The notes under the pieces are model-generated. The model saw only the letters and a program-made list of their open reading frames with translations. It had not been told where the DNA came from and searched no databases. Position numbers and translations under genes: made by a program. From NCBI GenBank assembly GCA_024734555.1, contig JANPWX010020521.1, forward strand, positions 620,827 to 684,826: a stretch of 64,000 bases of DNA, read 5' to 3'. This DNA comes from Trochalopteron elliotii. Lineage: Eukaryota > Chordata > Aves > Passeriformes > Leiothrichidae. Positions 48,030-60,008 of the stretch are shown piece after piece (the stretch's first letter is position 1; every line of letters starts with the position of its first letter).

Positions 48030-48700
48030 GAGTATGCGGGGTCCGGCTGACCCTCTCCACTCCCGGGAGTGAGGCGAGGAGTCCAGAGCATCCAGCAGGT
48101 CCCAGCGGGGAAGGGCAGTGCCCCTGAGGCGCGGGAACACCCGGCAGAAGTGACACTCAAGAGAGGTGACACTCGGCAGAGATGACACCCAGCGAGAAGT
48201 GACACCGGGCAGAAGTGACACCCTAGCTGGGGAGGGCTGGGGGAACTGCGCTGCCCCTGCGGTTGTCCCGCCGCTCCTGATGGAGCGTTCGGGGACTGCA
48301 GAGCAGGAATGAGGAGCTTCGGCTGAGCAGCCGCCTCCGCCCCGGGCGTCCTCCTGGGGCTCGGGATTTACTCCTGAACCTGCTTCCAGGGACCGATCCC
48401 CTCCCCGGTGTGCGGTGACACCCCCCCCCGGCCGTTTCCCCTTCCCCTCCTTCCTTGAGCATCCCTGTGCTGACGGGGTCACATGTTCGGTCTTTGATGC
48501 CTTTAATCCCACCCTCAGCGCCCGAGAGGGAGGCGGGAAATCCGCGGAAGAGAAGTGAGCCACACGCCGAGAGCAGGATCCCGGCAGGAGCGGAGCTGCG
48601 TGCGGGAGGGAGGCGGGAGCGGCCGTGCAGGGCTGCTCAGCGGATCGGGTAAATCTCCCGCTCGGATCGGGTCAATCGCCCGCTGGGATCGGGCTGTCTC
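48030..48700. promoter_or_regulatory. CpG-rich island, candidate promoter
   Basis: CpG density rises sharply here compared with the rest of the window. The island carries two tandem arrays: a 16-17 base unit containing GTGACAC at 48150, 48166, 48182, 48199 and 48215, and a 22-base unit (CGGATCGGGT and CCCGCT) at 48641-48695. A CAG-free GC-rich segment ends CGGATCGG|GTAAATC near 48648, a possible first-exon donor on +. Which gene it serves is unknown: it could belong to RNF20 or its upstream neighbour if the LTR cluster at 32-42 kb pushed them apart, or to an unrelated gene. The - strand frame of 274 codons across it looks incidental. Confidence 0.5.
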
Positions 48701-48999
48701 GGGTGGATGCTTCCCCTTCCCCTGTGGGGGATAAGGGGGCGGTGCACCGAGGCTGGAGAAACAGGGAAAGGAGGGCCACGAAGTTTTATGGTTGATGAGC
48801 AGCCACAGCTGCTCATCAGGGCTGGGTTTGGCTGCTGTGGCTGCGACACCCGAGCCAGCAGGGAAGTGGAAACCCTCCAGGGATCGAGGGGATGTTTCTG
48901 TGAATGTTACGGGCATGTGCCTGTACATAGTGACGAGCAGGAGGACACGTGGCCAGAGCCTGGCCGGCCCTCAAGAAACGGCTCTTCCCTTAGGGAAGG

Positions 49000-49618
49000 T
49001 GTCCTGGTTTAGGGCAAACCTGGGAGGAAACCTCCTTAAGATGGCACTCCCTCCCCTCCCCCCAACCGGTTCGGAAAAAAAAACAAAACCTCCTCCGAGA
49101 GAAGTGGAGAGAACCCTGTTTATTAAACAGGCAAAGCACTCCCTGGCACAGTAAATTGAACAATACCCGATGATGCCGCTCTGCAGAGATGACAGATTTA
49201 GGAAAGAAGTCCGTCCTGTAGGTGATTGCTCTGTCTCAGAGCCTCTGGTGCTGGGGAGCGTTGCTGCGCAGGTCTTGGTGGGTTCCAGATGCAAGCCCCC
49301 ACAGTGCTCCCCCGGGTCTTCAGTCCAGAGAGATTTTTAACAGTTCCAAAGAAAGGCGAAAAAAGGGGGGAAAAAACAGGAAAGAAAAAAAAGAAACAGG
49401 AGGAGAAGATAAAAAAGCAAAGCGTCTCCTCCTGCTGCTATCTACGCTAACTAACTAACTACTGGAAGAAAAAAAACTCTCCTTGTGTGTTGAATTCGAC
49501 TCTCAAGACCAGACGGTGGAGGACAGTTTCTGAAAACAAACTGCGCGCCTCTCCCCTCCCCCCAGCTCCCAGACTTTATCAGACGATTGGGATACAAACA
49601 TCATGTCACCCCAAGACA
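49000..49618 (-). mobile_element. Solo LTR of the ERVL-associated family
   Basis: On + it begins TGTCCTGGTTTAGGGCAAA and ends CACCCCAAGACA, the reverse complement of the ends of the LTRs at 16189 and 53238. AATAAA lies on the - strand near 49124. Flanks GAAGG and TAAGG match at four of five bases. It sits about 300 bases from the CpG island. Confidence 0.8.
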
Positions 49619-50267
49619 TAAGGCGAGTGGAACTCTTAAGGAAACGGGGAAAAGCCGGCCAGCTTCTGCCCTGTGGTTGGTGCCACCCCGAGGAGCCCTC
49701 GCCCGAGGTGGAAGGAGGGCCAGAATCTCTCTGGTCTGAAATCTGGGCAAGGAGCTGAGGACTGGGCACACGGAAACGCCCTCTGTGTCTGCTGTCCTGC
49801 AAGGACGGCAGAGTGGAGGTGGGATCAGCTTTTCTTATCTAACGCGCTCTCCTCTTTGACCATCACCACTGAGGTAACTGCTATTAATCCCAGTGCTTTA
49901 CAGGTCACCTTCTGCTACCTGGCAGCTCTCCCAAAGGGAATGAGGAGCGCCTAGGAAACCCAATGGCCGAAGTCCCTGACATTTAAAATCAAAAGCTGTT
50001 GAGGAAATCTGCAGTTGTGCTGTGATGCAGCAAAACATGAAACTATGCTGATGTACACTACACGTTCCTGGGCTGGCTTCTCTCCTGCAGTCACTGAGAA
50101 AATCATTTATGGACAGCCATAAAGGCACACCATGTTCAGTAAGCATTTGCAAGCACAAAAGCCAGGAGAAACACTCTTCTGCACACGTGAAATCTGCTGC
50201 TTTCTTCTCTGTCCCACAAGGGCATAGCTAATTATACCACAGATTATTTTTCAGCACTTGCATTTAC

Positions 50268-50464
50268 CTCATTTTCTCCCTTTGGAGCTCAAGCAGATCA
50301 TCAGGATCCCCCAGAACCAGGGCATTCCATTCACCACGCCTTCCTATGCAGGATAAACACTCCGGTTCATACGTTGTGGGGGGAGGGGAGGAAGAGGGTA
50401 TATATTCCTCAGGCACAAGTGGTGAATACAGAGAAGTCAGTAGTTTAACAGTAGTACAGAGTCT
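50268..50464 (-). CDS. Well-formed coding exon of an unidentified gene
   Basis: 197 bases on the - strand between a strong acceptor (TTCCTCTTTGCAG) and a strong donor (ATGAG|GTAAATG). They encode 65 codons plus two bases without a stop: RLCTTVKLLTSLYSPLVPEE, a proline/serine run, YEPECLSCIGRRGEWNALV and DPDDLLELQREKM. The amphipathic ends, low-complexity middle and sharp borders look like real coding sequence, not chance. I cannot name the family. No neighbouring exon of the same gene was identified with confidence. Confidence 0.6.
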
Positions 50465-50469
50465 CTGCA

Positions 50470-52150
50470 AAGAGGAATGCTTTTTATCAATATGACCAAA
50501 CATTTTTCTTTCAGAGGTTTGAATCACAATATTCTGGTTGTTGCCTTGTACAGTTTTGCATTTTGATTGTTACATAGACCTGTCCCAACTGGAAATTTAT
50601 AGCTTTGTCATCAAAGGCCTTTGTTCACAAATATTCTATTTCCTTATTCCTGTACTTTATTCTTCACAGCCATAAATGAACAACAGTAAAGCTACAACAT
50701 CTGCAGTGTTAGCAGGCATCACCACACTTGTTTTCTTTTCTCTCCCTCTCCCCCCACTCATACGCCCACAACTCGACTGGCACAGGTGAATTTTTAAGAG
50801 AATTCATCATTGTGAGGATAACAAAAAGTTTTTATTAGTTTAGATGATGATCAAATGATATTTAATGATTAATTGCAAGTGGTTATTAATGAATAATTGA
50901 ATTATGATTTAAGAGTGATTTAACAACGATTTAACAATAATTAATAATTAAGCTGTAATGAAATGGTAATTGAACTGTGGAAAATGAGGTGTAAGCAAGC
51001 AACTCTGAGCTGCTAAAGTTAAGAGTAGTTGATTATAGAGTTGTAGTGTTTAGTTAAAATTAGTTGAGAGTTATAATGCTGTTTGTTAATTACCAGAAGG
51101 CTCTTTTTGTTTGCTCTATATCCCCTGCCCCCCCACTTGCCTGTTTCTAGCCTCTCCCACGGGTCAAACTTCTGCTGCCAGACACCACCCCCCCCCGCCC
51201 TGCTACTCCTGCTCTCCGCCCATCATACTGCCCACTACTAGTAAGTCCACCACAAGTACCACCTAATATGCAAATGAAGAGTCCCATAGTGCAAGATAAT
51301 GACTGCAGTTAACACTAATTACCCCACTGGACAACGAGCTAGAACAAAAACTAACAAGTGCAACAAAATCCATGAAATAAACACTGCTTACAAGTACTGC
51401 AACAAGCCTAAACTCTGCAGTTTCCGCCTCACCGTGATTTGAAATAAACTGTAGGAAGGACACCCTGCTGAATATAAGCCAAAAAAGCCGAGTTCTGGGA
51501 AACTCCCACGAGGTGAGGAACTCCCACTCTGCAGCCCGGGCGGCAGAATGAAGGTCATCTCCTCCTCGGCAGTGTAGCTCAGCGGGAGCAGTGGCAGCGG
51601 AAGGCCATCCCTCGAACCCCCCCTTTTTAAAAGAGCTGAATTAATAAAGGCAATAAAAGGAGGAAACATTGTCTCCTGCCCATTTATAACAGAACCAAGT
51701 TTTAGTTTCTGATTTCAGCAATGATTTAAACCATAATTAGACTCTGCTACTTACTACACTTCTAAACCTAAAGCTGTAGCTGGATATATAAATGTCATGA
51801 ACATACAATATACTTTTGGCCTTAATGCAAAATATGCTACCTCACTATAGACATCAGGTGCTGGGTAAGGGGGTCTCAGCCTCCAGGAGTGTCCTTGAGC
51901 AATGTCCCAGCTCATGGGGAGATCTCCACCAGGCCACACAGGAGAGCTCTGTGGGTTTGCAGGAGCCACAGGAATCTACAGCCTACAGTAACTGAGGTAG
52001 CCAACACCTCTTTGGTGTAGGTGCAGGGGCGCAGCTGTAGCAGCTCCAGTTTTGTCTAATCCCAGCTCAGGCTGGTACCTTTAGCTCCTGTAAAACATGG
52101 CCTAGACACCTGAATTCCTGGGAAGACAGGCCTGGCACAGTCCCAGAATG
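50470..52150. other. AT-rich and C-rich DNA, no gene recognised
   Basis: Contains an AT-rich block with imperfect GATTTAA/TTAAT repeats (50830-50960), poly-C stretches (51130-51200) and a run from 51240 to 51680 that may be an unrecognised LTR. Confidence 0.4.
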
Positions 52151-52159
52151 GGGCATCTT

Positions 52160-52560
52160 GGGAGCACAGTGGGTCATCTGGTCCCACCTCCCTGCTCCAG
52201 CAGGGCCATTCCAGAGCCCATTGCACAGGATTGTGTCCAGGTTCTGGAATATCTCCAGTGAGGGAGACTCCACAGCCTCTCTGGGCAATCTATTCAGTGC
52301 TCAATCACTGCACAGGGAAGACGTTCTTCCTCATGTTCAGGTAGAACTTCCTGGGCATCAGTTCCTGCCTGTTCCTCTTGTCCCACTGCTGGGCCCCACA
52401 TGGGTCCATCCCCCAGCCTCTCCCTGCAGACACTGACAGATGTGGATCAGGTCCTCTCTCAGCCATCTCTTCTCAAGGCTGAGCTACCCCAGCTCCCTCA
52501 GCATTTCCTCATAGGAGAGATGCTCCAGTACCTTCAGCATCTTCTGGAGCACAGGTAGCT
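52160..52560 (-). mobile_element. CR1 LINE 3' fragment
   Basis: Reverse CR1: TGGGTCATCTGGTCCCACC, GGAGACTCCACAGCCTCTCT, TTCTTCCTCATGTTCAGGTA and AGCATTTCCTCATAGGAGAG. Confidence 0.92.
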
Positions 52561-53237
52561 TTTTCTCCAACCTTTCCAATCAAAGGGAAGGGGGTTTGAA
52601 ATCTGGCAAACCAAGAAATGGTCACAGGACTGGTGCCACAGCCAGGGGTCCAGCTTGGACCATAGGATGTACTTGGAGAAACCTGTTGTGACTGCTGGGG
52701 TCCTTCTGACACAGGGAATTTCAGTGACAGGCTTGCCAATTTAGTGATGGCCTTTATTTGAAACTGCTGTGGGGGGGCAACTTCAAGGGTTTCAGTTTAA
52801 AGCCAGGACTAACAATAGATGCCCAGAACATGGGGAGGGATCACAGATCAGCAGGAGGGCACCTGAAAGGCATCACAAAGGAATTGCAGCCACTCCAGCC
52901 ACTACTTTGCCTTCATCAGAGTCCACTTACCTGCCTCTGTGCAAAGGCGTGGGGAATGAACACGGGGAGCTGGAGTCACAAACACACTGTGGGGCTGCCA
53001 GCTCCTTGGCATCATGGCAATGTGCTGGGGTGGCTCCTGGGACTGGAGTGGTGGAATGGAAGGATACGGAATCTTTAGCAAGGGCAGGTGAGGGAGATGA
53101 GGGGTCACCCTCTATGTCAGTAACCAGCTGGAGTGAATGCAGCTCTGCCCAGGGATGGATGAGGAGCTGTCCAAGAGATGATGAATCAGGATTAAGGGAG
53201 GACAAGGACAGGTGACTTTATTGTGGGGCTTTGCTAC

Positions 53238-53907
53238 TGTCCTAGGGTGACTATGATGCCTGTATCCCCAGTCATCTGTTCTGTGTTCTGTACCTTTAAG
53301 ACTGGTTCTGAGAGTGAGCAGGGAAGAAGAAGCACACAGTTTGTTTTGAAAAACAGTGTTCACTCCTCAGGATCTTTTTTTTCGTCCTTGGGACTGTGTG
53401 TTTTCGTCGGATGCATGGACAGCAGCCAGGGAGAGAGGTTTTTTTCCTTTTGTTAGTCTAGCTAGCTGAGGCAAAGAAGCTTTCCTGGACTGTTTTTTTT
53501 TTCTTTTTTTCTTCCGACTATTTAAATCTGCTCTGGACTGAAAAAACCCAGAGGAGCACCGGGATCTTGCGCCCATGGCCCACCGGGCCTGGACTCAGCA
53601 TTTTCCAGCACTGAAGGGACTGGGACTGATGAAGAGACTGAGGGAGCCGAGCTAACTCCTGGCATGGACTCTCAGTTTTGCCATCTCTCTTCGGAGCGGC
53701 GAGAGGTTTTATTGTTTCATATTATTACTATTATTATTATTCATTCTTTATGTTGGTGGGCATTTTGTTTGTTAAATAAATAGTTTTTTCCACATTTCTC
53801 TGAGGAAGTTCTTTTCCCGGACCGGCTGGGGGGAAGGGCTGTTTGGATTTGCTTTCAGAGGAACACCATTTGGAGGTTTCCTCCCACATTTGCCCTAAAC
53901 CAGGACA
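53238..53907 (+). mobile_element. Solo LTR of the ERVL-associated family, TSD GCTAC
   Basis: A 670-base LTR from TGTCCTAGGG to AAACCAGGACA with a perfect 5-base duplication GCTAC (53233-53237, 53908-53912). It is the intact reference for the split LTR at 16189-17598. Confidence 0.92.
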
Positions 53908-53912
53908 GCTAC

Positions 53913-55040
53913 AGGCCACCCCACCAGGATGACTGAGTGGATGAGTCCCGCTATAGATGGATGGACTCTCGTGATCACAAGCCCTGGTTCTCTAGGGGCC
54001 CCTCAACCACCTGTCATACCTACCAAAATCACAGACAGCTCCTCCAAAGTCATTGCCTTAAGTCTCTATGTTTAACTATTACCTTGCAGAACTCTTCTCA
54101 GGCTGCTCTCTATTTGCACTTTATCTGATCTACCTGACTGCTTGGTAGCAACAGAGGAAGCATTGCTTTCCCGTGGGATTGCCCTGCATTGAGGCAGCCA
54201 TGTGAAATGGGCTCCATTCAGGTTTATGTGACACAAGAAAATTAATATACATGAGAAACAAGACAGAAGTTGGGGAAATAACTGTAATTAATATATATTG
54301 AGTTAACAGCCTCTTTCATTGGTGGCACACTCTTATCTTCTTAGTTCAAATAAAATGGGGAAGTGTCATTCACCTGCCACATCTATGTCCCTCCTTTCTT
54401 AGTTCAGTAGCTTTCAAACTGTACATCATGGATTTCTAAGGATTTATAAACAACCTGTAAAAGTTAACTACAGTCTAATGAGAACAGCAAGCCAGCCTAT
54501 GACAAAATTTACATTCAAGTTTTAATTCTGCAATTTCTGGTGTTACCTAAATGGACATGGTTACACCCTGCATATTTGTGCATTTTTACTGTTCCAATAG
54601 TGCTTAAATTCCATCTGCTTGGACAGAAGAGGTCTGTACATTCACTGACAGGCCCTGAGGAATAGTAGATCAAAAGAGACCACAGTGCCTTCAATTTCTA
54701 CCTCATGTACCACATAACTTTTGCAAAGGGCCTAGTCTTCTGCCCCTCTCTAGCCACTTCTCTTACACTTCAAGCTGTCATTAATCTGTTAACTGTGACA
54801 GTGCTACACTTTTAGTACAGAGACCACAAGAACCAAAAGTTCTAAGGGAGCTGAAAGATTAAGTGCAGCAGCCCTGATCTTTGCCTAGTTTATCTGATGA
54901 TGATAGATGACACTCATAATCTATGGATAGCATAAGAACAATTGCTTTCAGCAGTGCTTGAGGAGATGAGAAATATATTTGGTACCTGCCAGTAGAATAT
55001 AATCAAAGAACTACTGGTCTCTTACCATTAAGGTTCCTCT
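53913..55040. other. No gene or clear repeat recognised
   Basis: Plain non-coding sequence between two LTRs. Confidence 0.5.
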
Positions 55041-55041
55041 G

Positions 55042-55615
55042 TGTTGGAGTCCAGGGCACGGGAAAAACCCCTCAAACTGCTCTGGGGGCTCTGGGACCCC
55101 TGTTGGGACCCCAGGAAAGCATTGCCTTTAACCTTAGCCCATGGGAAAAATTGCCAACACTTATGGATGAAAAGAGAACAACAAAAATTTAAATTAGATA
55201 GTAGTTTAGTTTGTCACAGGGTGAAAATTTGTAGTTTTGGGTTTTTAGAATGGAAGTAGATAGAGGCAAGATGGACAATTTTGGCTGGTGTCTTAAATTC
55301 TTCTTCTTCTCCTACTCCATCTTCTGCTGTGATGGTGGCATAAAGACATTTGTAGGATGTATGTAATGTAGCAAACTGCGTGTCTAGAATTGGTAGTAAT
55401 TATTGGTACAAAATTGTAAATATAGTATGTTTCAAGAGTTAATTGGGTTAGAAGTCCTTAAAAGACCTTGGATGCCAAGTCTTGTGTTCTCAGCAGTGGT
55501 GTCTTTCAGCGCATTAAGCCTGGTGTTAGGCGGTGTGCTGACCTTCAGATAAAAAATTTAATAAACACCTTTCAAGACCGAGCTGTGAGATCCGCTCTTC
55601 TTTCAAACTCTGGCA
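55042..55615 (+). mobile_element. Probable LTR
   Basis: Starts TGTTGGAGTCCAGGG and ends AACTCTGGCA, with AATAAACACC at 55559 and a short R-U5-like tail. No matching target duplication follows, so it may be the 5' LTR of a truncated element or a partial copy. Confidence 0.5.
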
Positions 55616-56413
55616 TGGGACTTTAAAAAGTGGCAAAAGGGGCAAGCAGGGAGCTGGGTGAGCCCCAAGCCACCTGCGGTGCCCTGTCAGGCAGCTGTGC
55701 CCAACAGCTGCCTGCAGCCACAGCTCTTTACAGCTGAGGAGCTGTGTTCCCCAGTGCAGCTGCTGTAGGAGCATTCCCCTTTGGCAACAGCAACAGCAAC
55801 AGCAGCAGCAGCTTACTCCTGCAGCACGCTCACCCACTGCTCTGTCAGTGCCTGGGAGCTGCAGGAAGAGAAGGGATCCAGCATCAGGCCCTGTGAGAGG
55901 CACACCTGCATGACCCCGCCCTGTGCCCAGGGACCTGAGGCCCCTTGATGGAGCAGGACAGAGGTGCTGCCCAAGCCCTGGCTCCCTGTCAGCTGCCAGA
56001 GCAGTTTTTTCCCTTGCCTTCTGGCAAGCGAAAGCTGACTGGGCCACACAGGCCACTCTCTGCTCATTCTCTGCACGGAGGCCAGGGGCAAGGCTGCCCA
56101 AGGCCTCCTGCTTGCCATGATTGGCAAGCTCTCCTGCCCTATCATGGCCCATGGCACCACGACTCACCCAGAAGTGGCAAATGCACAAGATGCTGGGCCA
56201 GATGAGGATGATCAAGGTGGCATCCTCATCACTGTCTTCCTGCTGCGGCGCTTCTGCTGCCTGTGGCGCTGCCTTCTTGCTGGTGCTCAGCACCCACAGC
56301 TGGTCCAGGACGAGGCAGAGCTGTGGGTGCAGGGTGATGCCTCTTCTGCACAGCTCCTTTCTCCAGCCCCTCAAGGTCCTTCTGTCTGGCAGCAAGTGCA
56401 ACCTCCTGCCCAC
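55526..56413 (-). other. 295-codon open frame with a CAG/CTG repeat, identity unknown
   Basis: The longest open frame in the window. It begins MGRRLHLLPDRRTLRGW and includes an acidic stretch, a nine-cysteine run from a CTG/TGT repeat (55788-55815) and a tail that runs into the LTR. Exon-like signals inside it (TTCTGGGTGAGTC, GATAGGGCAG, CTTCCTGCAG) suggest it may be a chain of short exons and introns of a decayed gene rather than one protein. I do not recognise any part of it. Confidence 0.25.
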
Positions 56414-56459
56414 AAGCCTCCCACACCACTTGTGTGCCCTCCACCTACCATCTGAGAGG

Positions 56460-58330
56460 ACACACTGATGTTTGCTTTTTCTGTACTTTTCTTACCTTAG
56501 TAGCTTTGTAGACTAGTCTTGTCTAATTCTGTAGTTTCTTAGCTAATTGCATGACTTTTCCTACCCTGGTAGACAAACACTTTCCTGAAATCCTCTTTGA
56601 ATCTTGGTTCAAGATTCAGTGAACCAAGGCCATTTCACTTTCTCGTGTATTTTGACACAACCAGTGGGGGGCTTAAAGCAAGGCGGAGGCTTCAGTAGGG
56701 CTCCAAACCAAGAGTGGGAATACCTTCATTAGCTGTACTTCTAACTGGGGATTCTTGTCCATGATGTTCATTTACAAAACTCCTCTAAGTGTTGAAGCAC
56801 TGCACTGAGCATGCATTTGGCCATAAGTGCACGTGGAGGAGCGTCACAAAACAGTAAATGCTTTTGATCATCTCAGTTTTGTTTGGCTCTTGATTTTAGG
56901 GGCTAGAAGGCAACGACTCAGCTCATCCCCTACATCACTCAATGGGAACAGCACACACAGAGGACAGCACAGGGTGAGCAGGCCTGTGCCTTGCTTCTAG
57001 GCAACCTGTCCCCAAGGCCTCCCCAGCCTGGGGGAAAGCCACAGCACTTTTGGCCACAATCCATATGCTGCTGCTCCTTTGCATGCTCCTAAGCCTGAGT
57101 CAGGGCTGTCTAAAGGGTCCCAGTGTGCATTAGCATGTCGCATCTCTTTAGAGTGCTAGTGGGACATGTCCATCAGATGGAGCTGTACTGTGACCTTAGT
57201 TGTTAGAGGGTCCCTAGCCGACATCCTTAGGCAGCACACTAGCTGCGTTCACGGTGCTTGCACCGGCGGTGGGAGGTTGGAGGCCAAGGCTAAAACTCAA
57301 GGGTGGCTCTTGATAGGCAGGTGGTTTGCCCAGGCTCAGTCCCAAAAAATGGGACACAAGATAGGCCTAGAAGCATGAACAGGTTTGGACTGGACTGTCC
57401 CAAAAGAATGGAGATGCCCTCTTGGATTGGGGCTTTCTTTCCTTTTGTCCGCTTTCCCAATGGCAATTGGAGCTTTCTTTAGAAGGCCCTTGCAGCACCT
57501 TCCCCCCAAATATGTGGCTTCACCGCCTGCCCAAATCCTTTTATGGTTTCTTGGCCCACATTTACACAACTGGGGGATTGGCTGGGCACACCTGCCTGTT
57601 TTCCTCCAGCCCCCATCAGCACTTCTTGCCAAAATCCTCCTGGATCCTAAGGCAGGCATCTGCCAGTTGCTCCCAATGACACAACCCAACACCCGTTTCA
57701 GTTCCAAAGGTTTGCTGATTGCACCTTGCTTCAGTGGCACTGCTCAGAGGGAAGTGCACCAAAGCCCACTTGAGTTGAAAAAGGAAATGTATTGTTCTAC
57801 CGGTGCTTCTTACATACAATTATAAGTTCTGTTATAAACTTACTGCACATAGTTACGTCTCTGCTGGCTCCATGGCAAGTGACAGAGATCACTACCAGTT
57901 CACAGGATCTCATCACTGACAGGTTACAAAACAGCAGCTGTACAGGGAGTGACTAACATCCCTGGCCCTCTCTAAATACCCACAGAGCTGGAAGGAAATT
58001 GCCTAACACAAAGCAGGTTTACATAGACAATGATAACAGAGAGAAACACATCTGCATTGTGTAAATACATTGACTTCTGTAAAAATGGCTCTACACAACG
58101 TGAACCTGTACAGAACTATACAATGACCAAAGTATCCAGCTACACCTCCATCCCTCTGTAACTAAAGACACAGAACTGTGTATAGCTCTACTGCTCCATA
58201 CATACTGAGGTAAAACTGGAGACAGACAGAGACATGACTATATACAGGCACAATGGTAACCCAGTACATATGGGGTAGGACAAGATACAGACAGAACGAG
58301 GCCCATCCACCTCCCCCTGCTCCTTCTCAG
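56460..58330. other. No gene recognised
   Basis: Non-coding sequence. The end near 57780-58330 could be the 3' untranslated tail of whatever the exon-like pieces at 58.3-58.8 kb belong to. Confidence 0.4.
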
Positions 58331-58334
58331 TCGT

Positions 58335-58770
58335 TCAGTCCTGCACAGAGCAGCCCTTCTGGAAGTGTCGAGCAGACGGTGATCTATAGGAAGCAAAGGA
58401 AGCACTGAGTTGCTTGCAGTGTGCCCTCAGCTCCACCATTGCCTCAGCACACTCACAACCTCTCCAGTCCTTCCAAAGCCTCCTAGTCCCCAGAGCGTCC
58501 CCAGTGCCCTGAGCCCTCTCTGGCCCAGGCCTCTTCTCACCGTAGTTTCCTGTTAGGTTCCTCCACCTGGGGGTAGTCTGCAAGCCTTGACGCGCACAGT
58601 TGGATTAGATGGGCAAAGCCAGGAGGCACAAGCAAAGTCCCTGCTTGCTGGAGCCAATGCGAGCGCCTTTTACCTGCTTGACTTGGGAAGGCTCATCAAG
58701 GCTTCAGCCTTATCCAGGGCCTCTGTGGAGCTCTCGCTGTCTTTGCTTGGAGGCAAATCTGGAGTCACCT
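58335..58770 (-). other. Exon-like pieces of an unidentified gene
   Basis: On the - strand a segment at about 58672-58769 has an acceptor (TTCTGCTTTAG) and a donor (AGCAG|GTAAAA), and encodes VTPDLPPSKDSESSTEALDK and on to LMSLPKSS. A second short piece (58544-58582) ends ACTACG|GTGAG. A third near 58385-58470 reads AMVELRAHCKQLSASFASYR. The phases of the first two do not join cleanly, so the structure is uncertain or decayed. Confidence 0.35.
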
Positions 58771-60003
58771 AAAGCAGAAATTCTGGAGGTAAGAGGTGGC
58801 AAGAAACAGGCTGGAGGAGGAAGGGAGCCATTGTCATATTGCCCCCTCTGCTGTGCAGAGAAGACACTGCTTCCCATCAGCCCCCTTTCACATGGTCCAG
58901 CTATCCCCAAAGAGGCTGGAGGGAGCTGGCATGTGAGCTGGCATGTGAGCAGAAGCCCCCTCAAACTGACAGCTCCTCCCATTGCCTCTTGCAGCACACA
59001 AGAGAAAGGGCCATTTGTAGCACCAGAGGCAATGTCCTGATGTGAAGACCATGCCCTAACGCAATGCACACTTTTTGATTTGGAAACCTGACCCCAGGCA
59101 GGTGGAAAGTGTATATGCAACTGGCACAGAGGAAGCATCTAGAGGGACAAGAGCTAAGTCCATCAGCTGACAGCAAGAGCGGCACAAGTTTCCTGGGGCA
59201 CTAGGATTCTTTTTGAATAGGAAGCCTAGAAAGACAGCAAATGAGGGGAAGTTTTGCCCTGGTACCCACTAGACATGAAAAGTAATCTGTAATGCAAATA
59301 TGGTGATGGCTTTGGGAACCAGCTCAAGGCAGCTCAATACTCCTGCCTAGTGCAGCTGCTTGAGATGCAGGAATAGCTTCTGGTCTGACAAATTATCTAT
59401 CTCAATGCTATAGATAACTGAAGTTGTCATCACATATTCCCTTTTCTGTTTCAGCATAGCTAGCTTTTCTCTGGGCAAAGCAAGGATATGTCTGTATGTG
59501 GTGACGAGACAGGTTTAGCACTATTAGAAATTAAGCAGATGGACCATTTTCAAAGGAAACATAAACTGTAACACTTGTATACTTACAGATTTGTTTCTAA
59601 CACCTGTAGACACAAGTAGTTGTAGAATTATGACTATCAACTAGTAGGGGGAAAAGGGACCTTTTTTTAATATGTTGCATTTTGACTAGTAAGAGTGGCT
59701 GCCCACCACTGAGAATACTGTGTGCCAGGCTTATCTGCTTGTATTTGAAAGAGAGTCATATTTCTGTGGTTAAGATTTAAGATTCTAGTTTTTCCTTTTC
59801 TTGCCATTATTCAAATGATGACATATATCCTGAATGTAGGTGCAAGTCATGTTCTTGCTAGTAATAGGACAAGCACTCCTCTGATTTTGTGGTACCATCA
59901 GCACCTCTCCAACACTGCTGTATGCAATACATGACACCCCCTATACATATCAAAAGCTTCAATGGTCCATGGTATAAAGAAGCCTTTGACACAATCTAAA
60001 ATT
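58771..60003. other. No gene or clear repeat recognised
   Basis: Non-coding sequence without recognisable coding exons or repeats. Confidence 0.4.
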
Positions 60004-60008
60004 ATTCT

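Noticed and set aside
47739..48563. 274-codon - strand frame across the CpG island as a gene
   Set aside because: GC-rich islands often lack stops in one frame; the reading is low complexity and crosses tandem repeats.
51575..51618. tRNA-like A box (TAGCTCAGCGGG) with a nearby GGTTCGAGG on the other strand
   Set aside because: The B-box-like sequence is on the opposite strand and too close; no cloverleaf can be drawn, so it is not a tRNA gene.
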